Source of the DNA: Chromatiaceae bacterium
GTDB taxonomy: Bacteria; Pseudomonadota; Gammaproteobacteria; Chromatiales; Chromatiaceae
Reading direction: 5' to 3'
Length of the DNA stretch: 64,000 bases
Assembly: GCA_024235175.1 (NCBI GenBank)
Contig: JACKMX010000004.1
Coordinates: 1 to 64,000 of the forward strand
Shown: piece after piece, positions 1-8,559 of the stretch
Layout of the letters: each line of letters begins with the position of its first letter
How positions within the stretch are numbered: position 1 is the first letter of the stretch
Notes under the pieces: model-generated
What the model was told of the DNA's origin: nothing
Databases searched by the model: none
What the model saw: the letters and a program-made list of their open reading frames with translations, nothing else
Translations under genes and position numbers: made by a program

Positions 1-132
1 TGACACGCCTGCTAAAGCCGCTGGGGGTACATCTAAATTACCAATTAGGTTGGATAACTTCCATTGGCAAACCCACTGTAAGGGACTTTATCAGCTACCC
101 ATCGCGGCTTGAGTGCGAATTCGCCAGGGACA
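1..132 (+). mobile_element. Right end of an insertion sequence (partial copy, cut by window edge)
   Basis: These bases match 33568-33699 with only five mismatches. They carry the last 36 codons of the same integrase-core transposase (stop at 110-112) and the terminal sequence ending in GCCAGGGACA at 132. The rest of this copy lies left of the window. Both copies point the same way, so about 33.6 kb is bracketed by direct copies of one element. The identity is read directly from the sequence; a role as a composite unit is inferred. Confidence 0.9.
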
Positions 133-261
133 GGTAGTTACCTCCCATCTACTACGAAAATGTCTACTAACGCTGCCCAGCAGTGTCAGAAATCACGACA
201 GGTCTACCCGTCACATCGAGATAGTAATCGGACTTGTACCGGTCACCTTAGAGCCATGTAG

Positions 262-541
262 ATGGCTCGGTAGATCTAGCAAGTTCGTAGTCCGACGCTT
301 TATCGCTATGAACAATACTCCAGCCACCGCCAAAGTTGCTGACCGCATTCGCAGCGCCGCGCCTAAACTCGCCGACCAGCCTGGCTTGAGCAGACCCGGA
401 CGAGTGCCCGGAACACGCGAAAGAGTCTTAACCAATATTCCCTACATCATTGCCTATCGCGTTGAGGAAAACAGTCTGGTGACACTCAGAGTTCTCCATA
501 CCTCCAGGAAATGTCCCGAAACGAAAACCTTGATAGAGTGA
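262..541 (+). pseudogene. ParE/RelE-family toxin remnant
   Basis: From about 297 the reading frame gives a clear C-terminal two thirds of a ParE/RelE toxin: FIAMNN followed by the run ADRIRSA, then GRPGRVPGTRE-like and RVLHTSRKCP-like motifs. The normal N-terminal strand is missing in this frame. A plausible original start is ATG at 262 (Met-Ala-Arg), but that frame hits stop codons within a few triplets, so a frameshift or small deletion separates it from the rest. No ParD-type antitoxin is visible upstream, where the insertion-sequence end lies at 132. A short product from ATG 309 (77 aa) is possible but would lack part of the toxin fold. Confidence 0.6.
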
Positions 542-561
542 TAACGACTTATTCATGGCTA

Positions 562-581
562 CACCCGTTTAGTCTCGGGTG
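562..581. terminator. Weak hairpin between parE remnant and gabD
   Basis: A six-base stem CACCCG/CGGGTG with an eight-base loop sits between the convergent 3' ends of the ParE remnant and the aldehyde dehydrogenase operon. There is no clear T tract, so intrinsic termination is only a guess. Confidence 0.25.
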
Positions 582-621
582 ACAAATTGACAGTATCCTA
601 TCAATTACCGCCTATAGCGCA

Positions 622-2085
622 TCACCCCTGGGTACTAATCCCCCCCATACAGAGGTATTTTATTTCAGTATAATCGTCAATGCCGTATTTGGATCCCTCA
701 CGACCAATACCTGATTCTTTAACACCACCGAAGGGTGCCACCTCGGTGGAGATGATCCCTTCGTTGATCCCAACCATGCCATACTCCAACGCTTCAGAGA
801 CACGCCAAACACGGTCGATATTGCGCGCATAAAAGTACGCAGCCAGGCCGAACGGGGTATCGTTGGCCAGGCTGATCGCCTCCGCTTCGCTACTGAAGCG
901 GAAGACAGTGGCAACCGGTCCGAAGATCTCTTCCTGGCTAATGCGCATCGACTCAGTCACCCCAGTCAGCACGGTCGGCTCATAATAGCTGGTCTGCTCC
1001 ATAGCCGCTCCTCCGGTATGCAACTGCGCACCCTGACTGATCGCTTCACTGACCAATCCCGTTACTTTATTTTGGGCTACCGTATTAATCAGTGGGCCTA
1101 TCGCAACCCCAGGTTCAAAGCCATTACCTACTTTCAATGCTCCCACGGCGGTGGTCAGTTTCTCAATAAACTCGTCAGCGACACTCTCCTGTACCAGCAT
1201 CCGATTGGTGCAGACACAGGTCTGTCCCGCGTTGCGAAATTTGGACGCAATTGCCCCACTGACCGCTGCATCAATATCGGCATCATCAAAGACAATAAAG
1301 GGCGCGTTACCACCCAACTCCAGTGATACTTTCTTCACCGAGTCTGCGCACTGCTGCATCAGCAATTTACCCACCGGGGTGGAACCGGTAAATGAGAGTT
1401 TGCGCACCCGTTTATCTGCACACAGCGCACGGCCCACAGTGGGAGCATCCGCTGAGGTCACTACATTGAACACCCCGGGCGGAAAGCCTGCACGACCGGC
1501 CAACTCGGCCAGGGCCAACGCAGACAACGGCGTCAGATCGGCCGGTTTAATCACCACAGGACAGCCTGCAGCCAGCGCCGGTGCCACCTTGCGGGTGATC
1601 ATCGCAATGGGGAAGTTCCAGGGGGTAATCGCCGCCACCACACCGACCGGCTGTTTCAGTACGAGAAGTCGCTTGCCCGGCGCATGCTCGGGAATGATAT
1701 CGCCGTAGATACGCTTGGCTTCCTCGGCAAACCACTCGACAAAAGAGGCACCGTAAACCACTTCACCCCGGGCTTCGGCCAGTGGCTTGCCCTGCTCGGC
1801 CGTCATCAGGACGGCCAGATCCTCCTGTGCGGCCATGATCAATTCAAACCAGCGGCGCAATATCGCGCCGCGCTCTTTGCCTGTCCTGGCACGCCACCCA
1901 CCCCACGCCTGTTCAGCCGCATCGATGGCACGCCGGGTCTCAACTTCACCCAGATCGGCCACCAGGGCCAAATGTTCACCGGTTGCCGGATCGGTCACCG
2001 CAAATTGCTGACCCGCATCAGCCATGCACCATTGCCCATTGATATAGGCCTGCTGTTGGAACAGTTTACTATCTGTAAGATTCAT
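622..2085 (-). CDS. gabD: NAD(P)-dependent succinate-semialdehyde dehydrogenase family
   Basis: At 487 aa it has the length of GabD and closely follows the E. coli GabD pattern from end to end. Lys180 in VVIKPAD and Glu256 in SLELGGNAP are visible, as is the catalytic Cys290 in RNAGQTCVC. The family oxidises succinate semialdehyde or similar short omega-oxo acids to the acid in the cytosol. It is the last gene of a minus-strand operon behind an iron alcohol dehydrogenase and an ABC importer, separated by only 11 nt from the thioesterase gene. In this context it probably takes the aldehyde made by the alcohol dehydrogenase. The real substrate could be succinate semialdehyde or a related omega-semialdehyde; sequence alone does not decide. 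Confidence 0.9.
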   Translation of the reverse strand: MNLTDSKLFQQQAYINGQWCMADAGQQFAVTDPATGEHLALVADLGEVETRRAIDAAEQAWGGWRARTGKERGAILRRWFELIMAAQEDLAVLMTAEQGKPLAEARGEVVYGASFVEWFAEEAKRIYGDIIPEHAPGKRLLVLKQPVGVVAAITPWNFPIAMITRKVAPALAAGCPVVIKPADLTPLSALALAELAGRAGFPPGVFNVVTSADAPTVGRALCADKRVRKLSFTGSTPVGKLLMQQCADSVKKVSLELGGNAPFIVFDDADIDAAVSGAIASKFRNAGQTCVCTNRMLVQESVADEFIEKLTTAVGALKVGNGFEPGVAIGPLINTVAQNKVTGLVSEAISQGAQLHTGGAAMEQTSYYEPTVLTGVTESMRISQEEIFGPVATVFRFSSEAEAISLANDTPFGLAAYFYARNIDRVWRVSEALEYGMVGINEGIISTEVAPFGGVKESGIGREGSKYGIDDYTEIKYLCMGGISTQG

Positions 2086-2096
2086 CTTGTTCTCCG

Positions 2097-2534
2097 TTAT
2101 ACTGTTATGGCTTTAAGCACACGACGCATGTCTTCTGGAAGACTGACGGGGCGTTGGTTTGTACGATCTACGTAGACATGGACAAAATGCCCCTGCGCCA
2201 AAGGCTGTTCATGGTCGCCTAGGAACAACCCCACCTCATAGCGCACCGAACTGTTACCTAAACGTGCAACCCGGATACCGGCTTCAATGTCATCGGGGAA
2301 GGCCACACTGCTGTAATAGTTGCAGTGAGTCTCGACCACCAAACCGATCACCTCACTGTTATGGATATCCAATACTCCCTGATCGATTAGGTAGCGATTC
2401 ACCGCCGTATCAAAATAGCTGTAGTACTGCACATTGTTGACGTGCCCATAGACATCGTTATCCATCCAACGGGTTGGAATGGTCAAAAAATGGCGATAGT
2501 CATCGCGTGTGCCAGGCACTTGTTTTTCAGACAT
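2097..2534 (-). CDS. Acyl-CoA thioesterase, 4HBT hotdog family
   Basis: The 145-aa protein is a single hotdog domain of the YbgC/FadM type. Near the N-terminus RWMDNDVYGHVNNVQYYSYF carries the family Asp-x-Asp-x-x-x-His-Val-Asn-Asn pattern that includes the catalytic Asp. The start was placed at ATG 2534 because AAGGAAG lies five bases upstream; an in-frame ATG at 2582 would overlap the upstream gene and has no such site. It lies between an alcohol dehydrogenase and an aldehyde dehydrogenase gene, so it may release CoA from an intermediate of the imported compound. The exact thioester is unknown. Confidence 0.85.
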   Translation of the reverse strand: MSEKQVPGTRDDYRHFLTIPTRWMDNDVYGHVNNVQYYSYFDTAVNRYLIDQGVLDIHNSEVIGLVVETHCNYYSSVAFPDDIEAGIRVARLGNSSVRYEVGLFLGDHEQPLAQGHFVHVYVDRTNQRPVSLPEDMRRVLKAITV

Positions 2535-2550
2535 ATGAACTTCCTTTTGC

Positions 2551-3711
2551 TTACCAGGCCGCATGATAGATAGCCAGTGCATCCGTCTCAGTTACTTCTC
2601 GGGGATTGTTCACCAACAAGCGAGTCTGTTTCATTGCATCTCTAGCCAGATCAGACAGCGCGTCCTTTTCGATACCCATCTCGCGCAAACGGGTCTGTAA
2701 TCCCAAGCCGTGATTAAGCTCGGCCAGCCGCTCAATGAAGGCCTGTGCACGTTTCCCGCTGTCAATCTCATTCGCTAGTTCGAGAAATGCCCAAGGTGCC
2801 AGCTCGGCATAATCTTCGCCACAGGCAGGTAAGTTAAAGCGCATCACATGTGGCAGGACAAGCGCATTAGATAGACCGTGAGGGATATGATATGTACCAC
2901 CCAGCGGATAGGCCAATGCATGAACCGCCGCCACTGGCGAGTTGGCAAAGGCGGCACCGGCTAACATAGAACCGAGCAACATGGCCGAGCGTGCATTCAG
3001 ATCCTGGCCGGATTTGACTGCCGTCTCAATATTTCCTCCGAGCAAACTCAAGGCCTGCTTGGCCAGCATCGAGGAGACTGGATTGCTGTTGGCATTAGCC
3101 GACGTGTAAGCCTCAATCGCATGCACCATCGCATCGACACCGGTGGCCGCAGTGATCGGTGCCGGCAGGCCTCGTGTGAGGTCGGCATCGAGCAGCGCCA
3201 GATCCGGCAGCAACTGTGGTGCAACTACCCCTTTTTTCTCCCCTTCACCAATCGTAATGATAGAGATGGGTGTAACCTCGGAACCGGTACCGGCAGTGGT
3301 CGGAATCTGGATTAGCGGCAAACGACCTCCTTTAACCAAATTAATTCCGTAGATCTCATCCAGGGTCTCATCACCCTTGGCCAGTAAGGCCACCAACTTG
3401 GCTACATCCATTGAGGAACCTCCACCCATGCCGATAACGCCATCAATGCCGGCCTCGATAGCCTGCCTGACGGCGGCATTGACGATCGCCTCGGCCGGGT
3501 CAGCCTCGACTTGATCATAGAGGGTTACCTGAATATCGTTGGCCGCCAGGGCCTCGAGTGCCGGCAGCAGCAGACCGGCTTTGAGGATACCCTGATCGGT
3601 CACCAGCATGATGTGTTTAATTGAAAGTTTCTGGCAGAATTCACCTAGACGGGCCAAAGCACCGGGCTCGCACACCAGACTCTTGACGGAATTGAATATA
3701 AAGCTGTTCAT
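2551..3711 (-). CDS. Iron-containing alcohol dehydrogenase
   Basis: This 386-aa protein has the full length of group III (iron-dependent) alcohol dehydrogenases. The nucleotide-binding GMGGGSSMDVAK motif, the TTAGTGSEVT motif and the metal-binding set ATGVDAMVHAIEAY plus VHALAYPLGGTYHIPHG (one Asp and three His) are all present. The family oxidises primary alcohols or omega-hydroxy acids with NAD+. The gene follows livF with a 4-nt overlap, so it is translationally coupled to the transporter. Paired with the GabD-type enzyme it would form a two-step alcohol to acid route; 4-hydroxybutyrate dehydrogenases belong to this family, but propanediol or other alcohols are equally possible. Confidence 0.9.
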   Translation of the reverse strand: MNSFIFNSVKSLVCEPGALARLGEFCQKLSIKHIMLVTDQGILKAGLLLPALEALAANDIQVTLYDQVEADPAEAIVNAAVRQAIEAGIDGVIGMGGGSSMDVAKLVALLAKGDETLDEIYGINLVKGGRLPLIQIPTTAGTGSEVTPISIITIGEGEKKGVVAPQLLPDLALLDADLTRGLPAPITAATGVDAMVHAIEAYTSANANSNPVSSMLAKQALSLLGGNIETAVKSGQDLNARSAMLLGSMLAGAAFANSPVAAVHALAYPLGGTYHIPHGLSNALVLPHVMRFNLPACGEDYAELAPWAFLELANEIDSGKRAQAFIERLAELNHGLGLQTRLREMGIEKDALSDLARDAMKQTRLLVNNPREVTETDALAIYHAAW

Positions 3712-4376
3712 GCAACGTCTCCTTTTGCAACTACTGATGCCGAAACGGCACCGCGCTCGATGGTATAGACCTGGTCAACCAGATCTGCGGAATGGCTGTA
3801 ATCGGATTCCGACAACAGGACTGATAGTCCTTCGTCTTTCAGGGTGTGCAGCACGCTGGCCAGACGCCGGGACAAGATAGGCGCAATGCCTTCAAAGGGC
3901 TCATCCAGCAGCAGCAGGTGACTGCCTGTCATCAGTGCACGCGCCAGCGCAACCAGCTTCTGTTGTCCACCAGACAACTGCAGCGCCTTACGATTGGAAA
4001 ACCCCTCCACCTCGGGCATCAACTCATAAACCCAGGCAAGGCGTCCCTCGGTCTCGCGCAGTTTAATGGCCCAGGCCGGAATCAGGATGTTCTCTTCCGC
4101 GGTGAGGCTTGGTACCAGTTGGCGATCCTCCGGCATATAACCCACCCGGACCTTGGGGCGTTCATGCGAGGGCTGATTTGTCATGTCAACCCCATCGATA
4201 GTGATACGACCAGCCGATACCGGCAGTACGCCCATGATGCTGCGCAACAGTGTCGTCTTGCCTGCACCGTTACGACCGATCAGGCCAACCATCCGGCCGG
4301 TCTGCAACTCCAGGTCAACATCGCGCAAGATGCTGGTCCCTGCGATTTGGGTGGATACACCAGATAGGTTAAGCAT
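3708..4376 (-). CDS. ABC transporter ATP-binding protein, LivF type
   Basis: A 222-aa ATPase with Walker A GRNGAGKTT, signature LSGGQQK and Walker B LLLLDEPFEG, typical of the second ATPase of branched-chain amino acid or amide importers. The start is taken at ATG 4376, eight bases after AAGGAG and overlapping the end of livG by 8 nt; an upstream in-frame start at 4418 would add 14 unrelated residues. It works in the cytosol as a heterodimer with the LivG-type subunit on the LivHM permease. The short distance to the alcohol dehydrogenase gene shows that transport and metabolism are co-expressed. Confidence 0.9.
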   Translation of the reverse strand: MLNLSGVSTQIAGTSILRDVDLELQTGRMVGLIGRNGAGKTTLLRSIMGVLPVSAGRITIDGVDMTNQPSHERPKVRVGYMPEDRQLVPSLTAEENILIPAWAIKLRETEGRLAWVYELMPEVEGFSNRKALQLSGGQQKLVALARALMTGSHLLLLDEPFEGIAPILSRRLASVLHTLKDEGLSVLLSESDYSHSADLVDQVYTIERGAVSASVVAKGDVA

Positions 4377-5151
4377 GGGCCAGCTCCTTCGGTTTTTTGA
4401 TTTCAAGGTGATTGCCAATCACCAACTCCTGCACCTTACTGTTGGCCATGACTTCGTGGGTTGGCCCATCGGCCAGCACACGACCGTCATAGAATGCCAA
4501 CAGACGGGTCGAGTAGCGGGCAATCACCTCCATGTCATGCTCAACAAAGAGCACTGCGGCACCTGACTTGCGTAACGCGCCCATCACCGTATCCATCAAT
4601 TCGAACTTATCTTCAATCGCTACTCCGGATGTCGGTTCATCCAATAGCAGTACCTTCGGTTCTCCCAACATGGCCAGAGCGATATCCAGCAGTTTGCGTA
4701 CGCCCTGGGGCAGGACAGCCACCTTCTCGTCGATGTACTCAGAGATGTCGTAGTCGGCCAACAACGCCTTGGCCTGATCAACCCCCTGCGGGGTTTTGAG
4801 TGGACGCCAGAGGGAGAGTTGACCATCGGCGACCATGCCGTGGGCAATCAATACGTTATCCAGCATGGTCAACTCCGGAAACAGCTGGGCCACCTGGAAT
4901 GAACGGCTAATCCCGGCATGCATCACCTGGCGTGGCTTCTTACCGACAATGCTCTTGCCCTGGAACAGGATTTCGCCTGAGCTGGGTGGCAGGTAGCCCG
5001 TCACCATATTGATGAAGGTGGTTTTGCCTGCGCCGTTAGAGCCGATGACGCCAACAATTTCAGCGGCATTGATGACGACATTGATCTCCGCTGCCGCTGT
5101 AATGGCACCAAAGCCCTTTGCCAAATCACGGGTTTCTAAAAGTGCATTCAT
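4369..5151 (-). CDS. ABC transporter ATP-binding protein, LivG type
   Basis: A 260-aa ATPase with Walker A GSNGAGKTT, a variant signature LPQGVRKLLDIA in place of the usual LSGGQ, and Walker B VLLLDEPTSG followed by the switch His in FVEHDME. The LPQGVRK form is often seen in amide or urea-type members of the hydrophobic amino acid uptake family rather than in LivG itself (family knowledge). It overlaps livM by 4 nt and livF by 8 nt, forming a tightly coupled set. Confidence 0.9.
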   Translation of the reverse strand: MNALLETRDLAKGFGAITAAAEINVVINAAEIVGVIGSNGAGKTTFINMVTGYLPPSSGEILFQGKSIVGKKPRQVMHAGISRSFQVAQLFPELTMLDNVLIAHGMVADGQLSLWRPLKTPQGVDQAKALLADYDISEYIDEKVAVLPQGVRKLLDIALAMLGEPKVLLLDEPTSGVAIEDKFELMDTVMGALRKSGAAVLFVEHDMEVIARYSTRLLAFYDGRVLADGPTHEVMANSKVQELVIGNHLEIKKPKELAHA

Positions 5152-6050
5152 GATGATTTCAGCCTCGCTTGATAGCGTTCCACCAGTGACCAGACGCCCT
5201 GGGGCAGAAACAGGATGATGCCCAGCAGTGAGATGCCTAGAATCATCTGCCAGGTATAGGGGGAGATCTCGAAAGCGTAGGTACGCAGCAACTCAAACAG
5301 TATTGCACCCAGCAAGGGAGCCGCCACATGGGAAGTCCCCCCCACCAGGGCGATAAACACAAACTCTCCCGAGGTGGTCCAATAGGCCATCTCCGGATCA
5401 ATATGCCCGGCCGCCAGCAGGTACTTGGTGTAGATGATGCGCTGTACCGAGCGCCCCAGGTATTCGACTCGGATCTCATTCTCACGCACCGCCTCAGCTG
5501 CGTAGCCCATGGGCGAGCGCAGATAGCGCCAGACAAAGAGCGCGGCAATGAAGGTAATAATCAGCGCAAGCCAGAGGGTGAGCAGCGGCCCATTGTCATT
5601 TGCAGGGGCCCAACCAAACAGGCTCGGTGGTGCCACGTTGAAACCGTCCGAGCTGCCAAACGTCATGGTCTTAACCAGAACACCGTAAAGGATCATCGAA
5701 AACGCCATAGATAACATGGCAAAAAAGATGTCACGGTAACGACAGATCAAAAGCCCCAGCAGAGTGGCAACGCCTAATCCGGCTGTCAGAGCTGCAGGTA
5801 ACAACAACAGGACATTGCTCGTTTCCAGATACTGGCCCAGGGCACCCACCGTATAGGCCCCCAGACAGTAGTAAAGACCCTGACCAAAAGAGACCAGGCC
5901 GGCACGCATCAACAGCAGCAGGCCCAAGACCACCAATCCTTTTGCCAGAGCAATGGTCAATAGAAAGCCGAGCCAACCGGGCAGGAACCAGCTGCCCAAT
6001 AACAGCAAAGGCATGCCTCCGATAAGTAGTAATTTTTTTGTTCCAGGCAT
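5148..6050 (-). CDS. ABC transporter permease, LivM type, with probable internal deletion
   Basis: A 300-aa membrane protein with the LivM architecture: AGLVSFGQGLYYCLGAY near the N-terminus, the EAA-like loop YAAEAVRENEIRVEYLG, and the C-terminal FLPQGVWSL. The start is ATG 6050, placed next to AGGAAAA and one base after the livH stop. In the family, the stretch after IIYTKYLLAA normally continues with about 18-20 small and hydrophobic residues (an ALAGLGGAL-type helix) before HIDPEMAYW. Here the two parts are directly joined at about 5410-5420. That would remove one membrane helix and may change topology. The rest of the protein looks intact. Confidence 0.85.
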   Translation of the reverse strand: MPGTKKLLLIGGMPLLLLGSWFLPGWLGFLLTIALAKGLVVLGLLLLMRAGLVSFGQGLYYCLGAYTVGALGQYLETSNVLLLLPAALTAGLGVATLLGLLICRYRDIFFAMLSMAFSMILYGVLVKTMTFGSSDGFNVAPPSLFGWAPANDNGPLLTLWLALIITFIAALFVWRYLRSPMGYAAEAVRENEIRVEYLGRSVQRIIYTKYLLAAGHIDPEMAYWTTSGEFVFIALVGGTSHVAAPLLGAILFELLRTYAFEISPYTWQMILGISLLGIILFLPQGVWSLVERYQARLKSS

Positions 6051-6051
6051 G

Positions 6052-6948
6052 TCAGATTTTCCTCGCACTAGCAATGGCAAAAAGACCCTGTGGGCGGAAC
6101 GCCAACACCAGCGCCATCACCCCATAGATCACAAAAAGTTCTGCATCGGGATAGATATGAACCGCTGCCGCCCTGGCCAGACCCACGATCAAGGCACCGA
6201 CCAGCGCACCACCCACACTGCCCAAGCCACCAATTACGACAACCGCGAAGGCCAGCACAATCACCTCGACACCAAGCCCGGGCATTACCGAAATACCCGG
6301 TGCGGTCAGCGCACCCGCCAGCGCGCCCAGCACCGCACCGATAACGAAGGTGACGGTAAACATGCGGGTGACATTTATGCCCTGTGTCGATGCAGTATTG
6401 CGGTCGTGAATAACCACCTGCAGCAATTTGCCGCTGCGTGTCCGGTTCAACCCCCACCACAACAGGAAGCCGACCAACAGCGAGACACCGATCAAAACAA
6501 AGTCATAATTGGCAAAAGAGAGACCGGCAATTTTGCTGCGTCCCAACAGGGTATAGGGCTGGTAGGTAGAGTAGGCCTCCACTCCCCAGATCAGTTTGAT
6601 CACATCCTCCAATATCAGCAGCAGACCGTAGGTGACCAGAATCATCACCACCTCGTCGCGGCCATACATGAAGCGCAATAGGCCACGCTCGGCCATGAGT
6701 CCAACCAGCGCACCGATTACCAGTGCCGCCCCCAGCAACACCAGGTAACTACCCCAAACAGGATTTCCACCTGCCAGATAGATTCCGACCAGGGAAGCAC
6801 CGGAGTAGGCGCCGATGGCATAGAAGCTGCCATGGGCCATATTGAGTATCTTCATGACGCCATAGATGAGCGTTAGTCCCGCGGCGATGACGAACAGCCA
6901 GGACGCATAGATCACGCCATCCATGAGCATCGCTATTACCAATTTCAT
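6052..6948 (-). CDS. ABC transporter permease, LivH type
   Basis: A 298-aa integral membrane permease starting at ATG 6948, with GGAG ten bases upstream; a TTG at 6969 is a less likely start. Family marks are GLTLIYGVMKILNMAHGSFYAIGAY near the first helices (split here as GLTLIYGVMKILNMAHG and SFYAIGAY) and the GGLGSVGGALVGALIVG segment before the last helix. Eight or so hydrophobic segments are visible. It pairs with the LivM-type permease encoded directly downstream and receives ligand from the binding protein encoded at 7038-8327. Confidence 0.9.
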   Translation of the reverse strand: MKLVIAMLMDGVIYASWLFVIAAGLTLIYGVMKILNMAHGSFYAIGAYSGASLVGIYLAGGNPVWGSYLVLLGAALVIGALVGLMAERGLLRFMYGRDEVVMILVTYGLLLILEDVIKLIWGVEAYSTYQPYTLLGRSKIAGLSFANYDFVLIGVSLLVGFLLWWGLNRTRSGKLLQVVIHDRNTASTQGINVTRMFTVTFVIGAVLGALAGALTAPGISVMPGLGVEVIVLAFAVVVIGGLGSVGGALVGALIVGLARAAAVHIYPDAELFVIYGVMALVLAFRPQGLFAIASARKI

Positions 6949-6996
6949 GGTCACTGTGCTCCGTATCAATAGATTCGACTTGTTTACCAGGAAGCG

Positions 6997-7022
6997 GCAG
7001 CCCGGGAGCTAACCCGGGATGC
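6997..7022 (-). terminator. Intra-operon hairpin between binding protein and permease genes
   Basis: Arms GCAGCCCGGG and CCCGGGATGC pair over ten positions with one mismatch around the loop AGCTAA. It lies 15 nt after the binding-protein stop and before livH. There is no T run, so it more likely acts as a 3' stabiliser or partial attenuator that lets the binding protein be made in excess over the membrane subunits. Confidence 0.5.
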
Positions 7023-7037
7023 CCACAGGCTAATTGA

Positions 7038-8327
7038 TTAGTTGCACTTGGCGCCTTTCAATCCCTGCTCGATCCACTCGCTGCTGCTGACACCTTCGGG
7101 CGGGGTTACACAGTCGGCGACATAGCGACGCACATCGGTGATTGCGGGTTTACCGTTCTTGTTAGTGAAGCGACCGTAGACCATCTCCATGGAAGCCTGA
7201 TGGCCCTTGCCACGGTTCATCTTGACGGTTCCACCCGGACCTTCGTACTCGAGGTATTCAAAGGCAGCAATCACATCATCCTGGGTCGGCTTGCCCTTAA
7301 CCTTCTCTGCAGCCTTTTCGTTAGCGAGTTTCAGACCCAGCAGCGCCTGCACCATCTTGTAGGACGGATAGGTCGGAGGAGTGCCAAATTTCGCGGTATA
7401 GGCCTTACGGAACCAGCTGTTAAGGGCATTGTCTGGCGCATAGACGCCGAAGGGGCCACGTCCGCCGAGAATGGTACCTTCAGGGATCTGCTCGGCCAGA
7501 CGGAACATGGCGGTTTCACCAGTGGTCAACAGTGGCGTCTGCTCTTCAAACAGTCCGCGTGCAGCACCCTGCAGCAGGAATGCCTCCATGTCGCCGCCCC
7601 AGAATGAGGAGTGAATAACCTGGGAGGAGTTGACCATCAGGGCAGAGATCTCGGCACCGTACTGCCCTGCATAGATCTTTGGAAACTGCTTGGTACTTAC
7701 CTTGGTGGAAGCGTTCAGCACCTGCTGGGTTCCGATAAAATCATTCCAAGAGTCGTGACCAAATGAATAGTTCTGATTGATGCCAGAAACAGCCTCGAGC
7801 CCTTCAAAGTTATCCTTTAGGTAACGGGCCGCAGCTACGTTATCCATAGTCGCCGTAGGGCCCGTGCGAAAAACATACTTGTAACTGTTCTCTTCAAAGA
7901 CACGCGGAGTGCCACAATCAAACAACACTGTCAGCGTCTTCAACTGTTCGGCAACGGCTGGGATTGCCAGGCAGTCTCCGGAAGAGATGTAACCGAGCAC
8001 AGCATCCACGCCCCGACGTTCGACCAGGCTGCGGTATTCAGAGGACTGCTTGGTGGCCCCACCGGCTTCGTCAACATAGACCGGCACAATGGTCCGACCG
8101 TTAATGCCTTTACTGCTGTAAGGCGCTGGGAGTGTCCCATTGTTGAGCGCTTCAATCGTCAGATCTGCGGCGTTCTTAGCCGGCACGCCGAATGGACCGG
8201 CAGCACCACCAGATAGAAAGGTTACCAGACCCAACTTATAGTCATCGGCAGCGAAGGCTGCAGAGGAGAGTGTCGCCGCAACCAGGATGCCTGCCACACT
8301 GGTTTTCTTTATCAAAGAAATTTGCAT
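7038..8327 (-). CDS. ABC transporter periplasmic substrate-binding protein (Peripla_BP_6)
   Basis: The 429-aa protein starts with a Sec signal peptide (Lys-Lys, a hydrophobic core, cleavage after SSAAFA). It continues as a type I periplasmic binding fold of the LivJ/AmiC/UrtA superfamily. It is the first gene of the operon and lies about 80 nt after the predicted sigma-54 transcription start. It shares a local signature (WGGDM-x-AF near mid-protein) and overall order with the protein at 8560-9828, so the two are paralogues that probably bind the same or closely related ligands. Ligand identity cannot be read from the sequence; branched amino acids, amides and small hydroxy acids are all known for this superfamily. 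Confidence 0.9.
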   Translation of the reverse strand: MQISLIKKTSVAGILVAATLSSAAFAADDYKLGLVTFLSGGAAGPFGVPAKNAADLTIEALNNGTLPAPYSSKGINGRTIVPVYVDEAGGATKQSSEYRSLVERRGVDAVLGYISSGDCLAIPAVAEQLKTLTVLFDCGTPRVFEENSYKYVFRTGPTATMDNVAAARYLKDNFEGLEAVSGINQNYSFGHDSWNDFIGTQQVLNASTKVSTKQFPKIYAGQYGAEISALMVNSSQVIHSSFWGGDMEAFLLQGAARGLFEEQTPLLTTGETAMFRLAEQIPEGTILGGRGPFGVYAPDNALNSWFRKAYTAKFGTPPTYPSYKMVQALLGLKLANEKAAEKVKGKPTQDDVIAAFEYLEYEGPGGTVKMNRGKGHQASMEMVYGRFTNKNGKPAITDVRRYVADCVTPPEGVSSSEWIEQGLKGAKCN

Positions 8328-8419
8328 AATCCAGCCTCATAAAATTAGTTGTAGTGTTGAAAATTCGATCAACATTGATCATTCATATCGACGACCAATG
8401 ATGCTCGAATGCAACTGAT

Positions 8420-8435
8420 TGCAAAGAGGGTGCCA
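8420..8435 (-). promoter_or_regulatory. Sigma-54 (-24/-12) promoter
   Basis: On the minus strand the sequence reads TGGCACCCTCTTTGCA, which matches the consensus TGGCAC-N5-TTGCA with the invariant GG and GC at correct spacing. The predicted start lies near 8409, about 80 nt before the binding-protein gene. The neighbouring NtrC-type regulator at 9825-11177 is the obvious activator. Confidence 0.85.
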
Positions 8436-8520
8436 ACCCATCTTTAAACACTTAAGGCATTGAATTATTGAGGCAAACAAGTAGAGACAGCATAAGCTTG
8501 TTCATCGCTTACGAGCGGTG

Positions 8521-8553
8521 TGCGCTCGATTACGCACGGGCATTGCGAGCGCA
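8521..8553. promoter_or_regulatory. Inverted repeat upstream of the sigma-54 promoter
   Basis: TGCGCTCG (8521-8528) and CGAGCGCA (8546-8553) form a perfect 8-bp inverted repeat with a 17-nt spacer, 90-130 nt upstream of the -24 element. That is the right distance for an NtrC-type enhancer. It also lies just after the stop of the upstream gene, so a role as a transcript hairpin is the alternative. Confidence 0.45.
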
Positions 8554-8559
8554 TAACGC

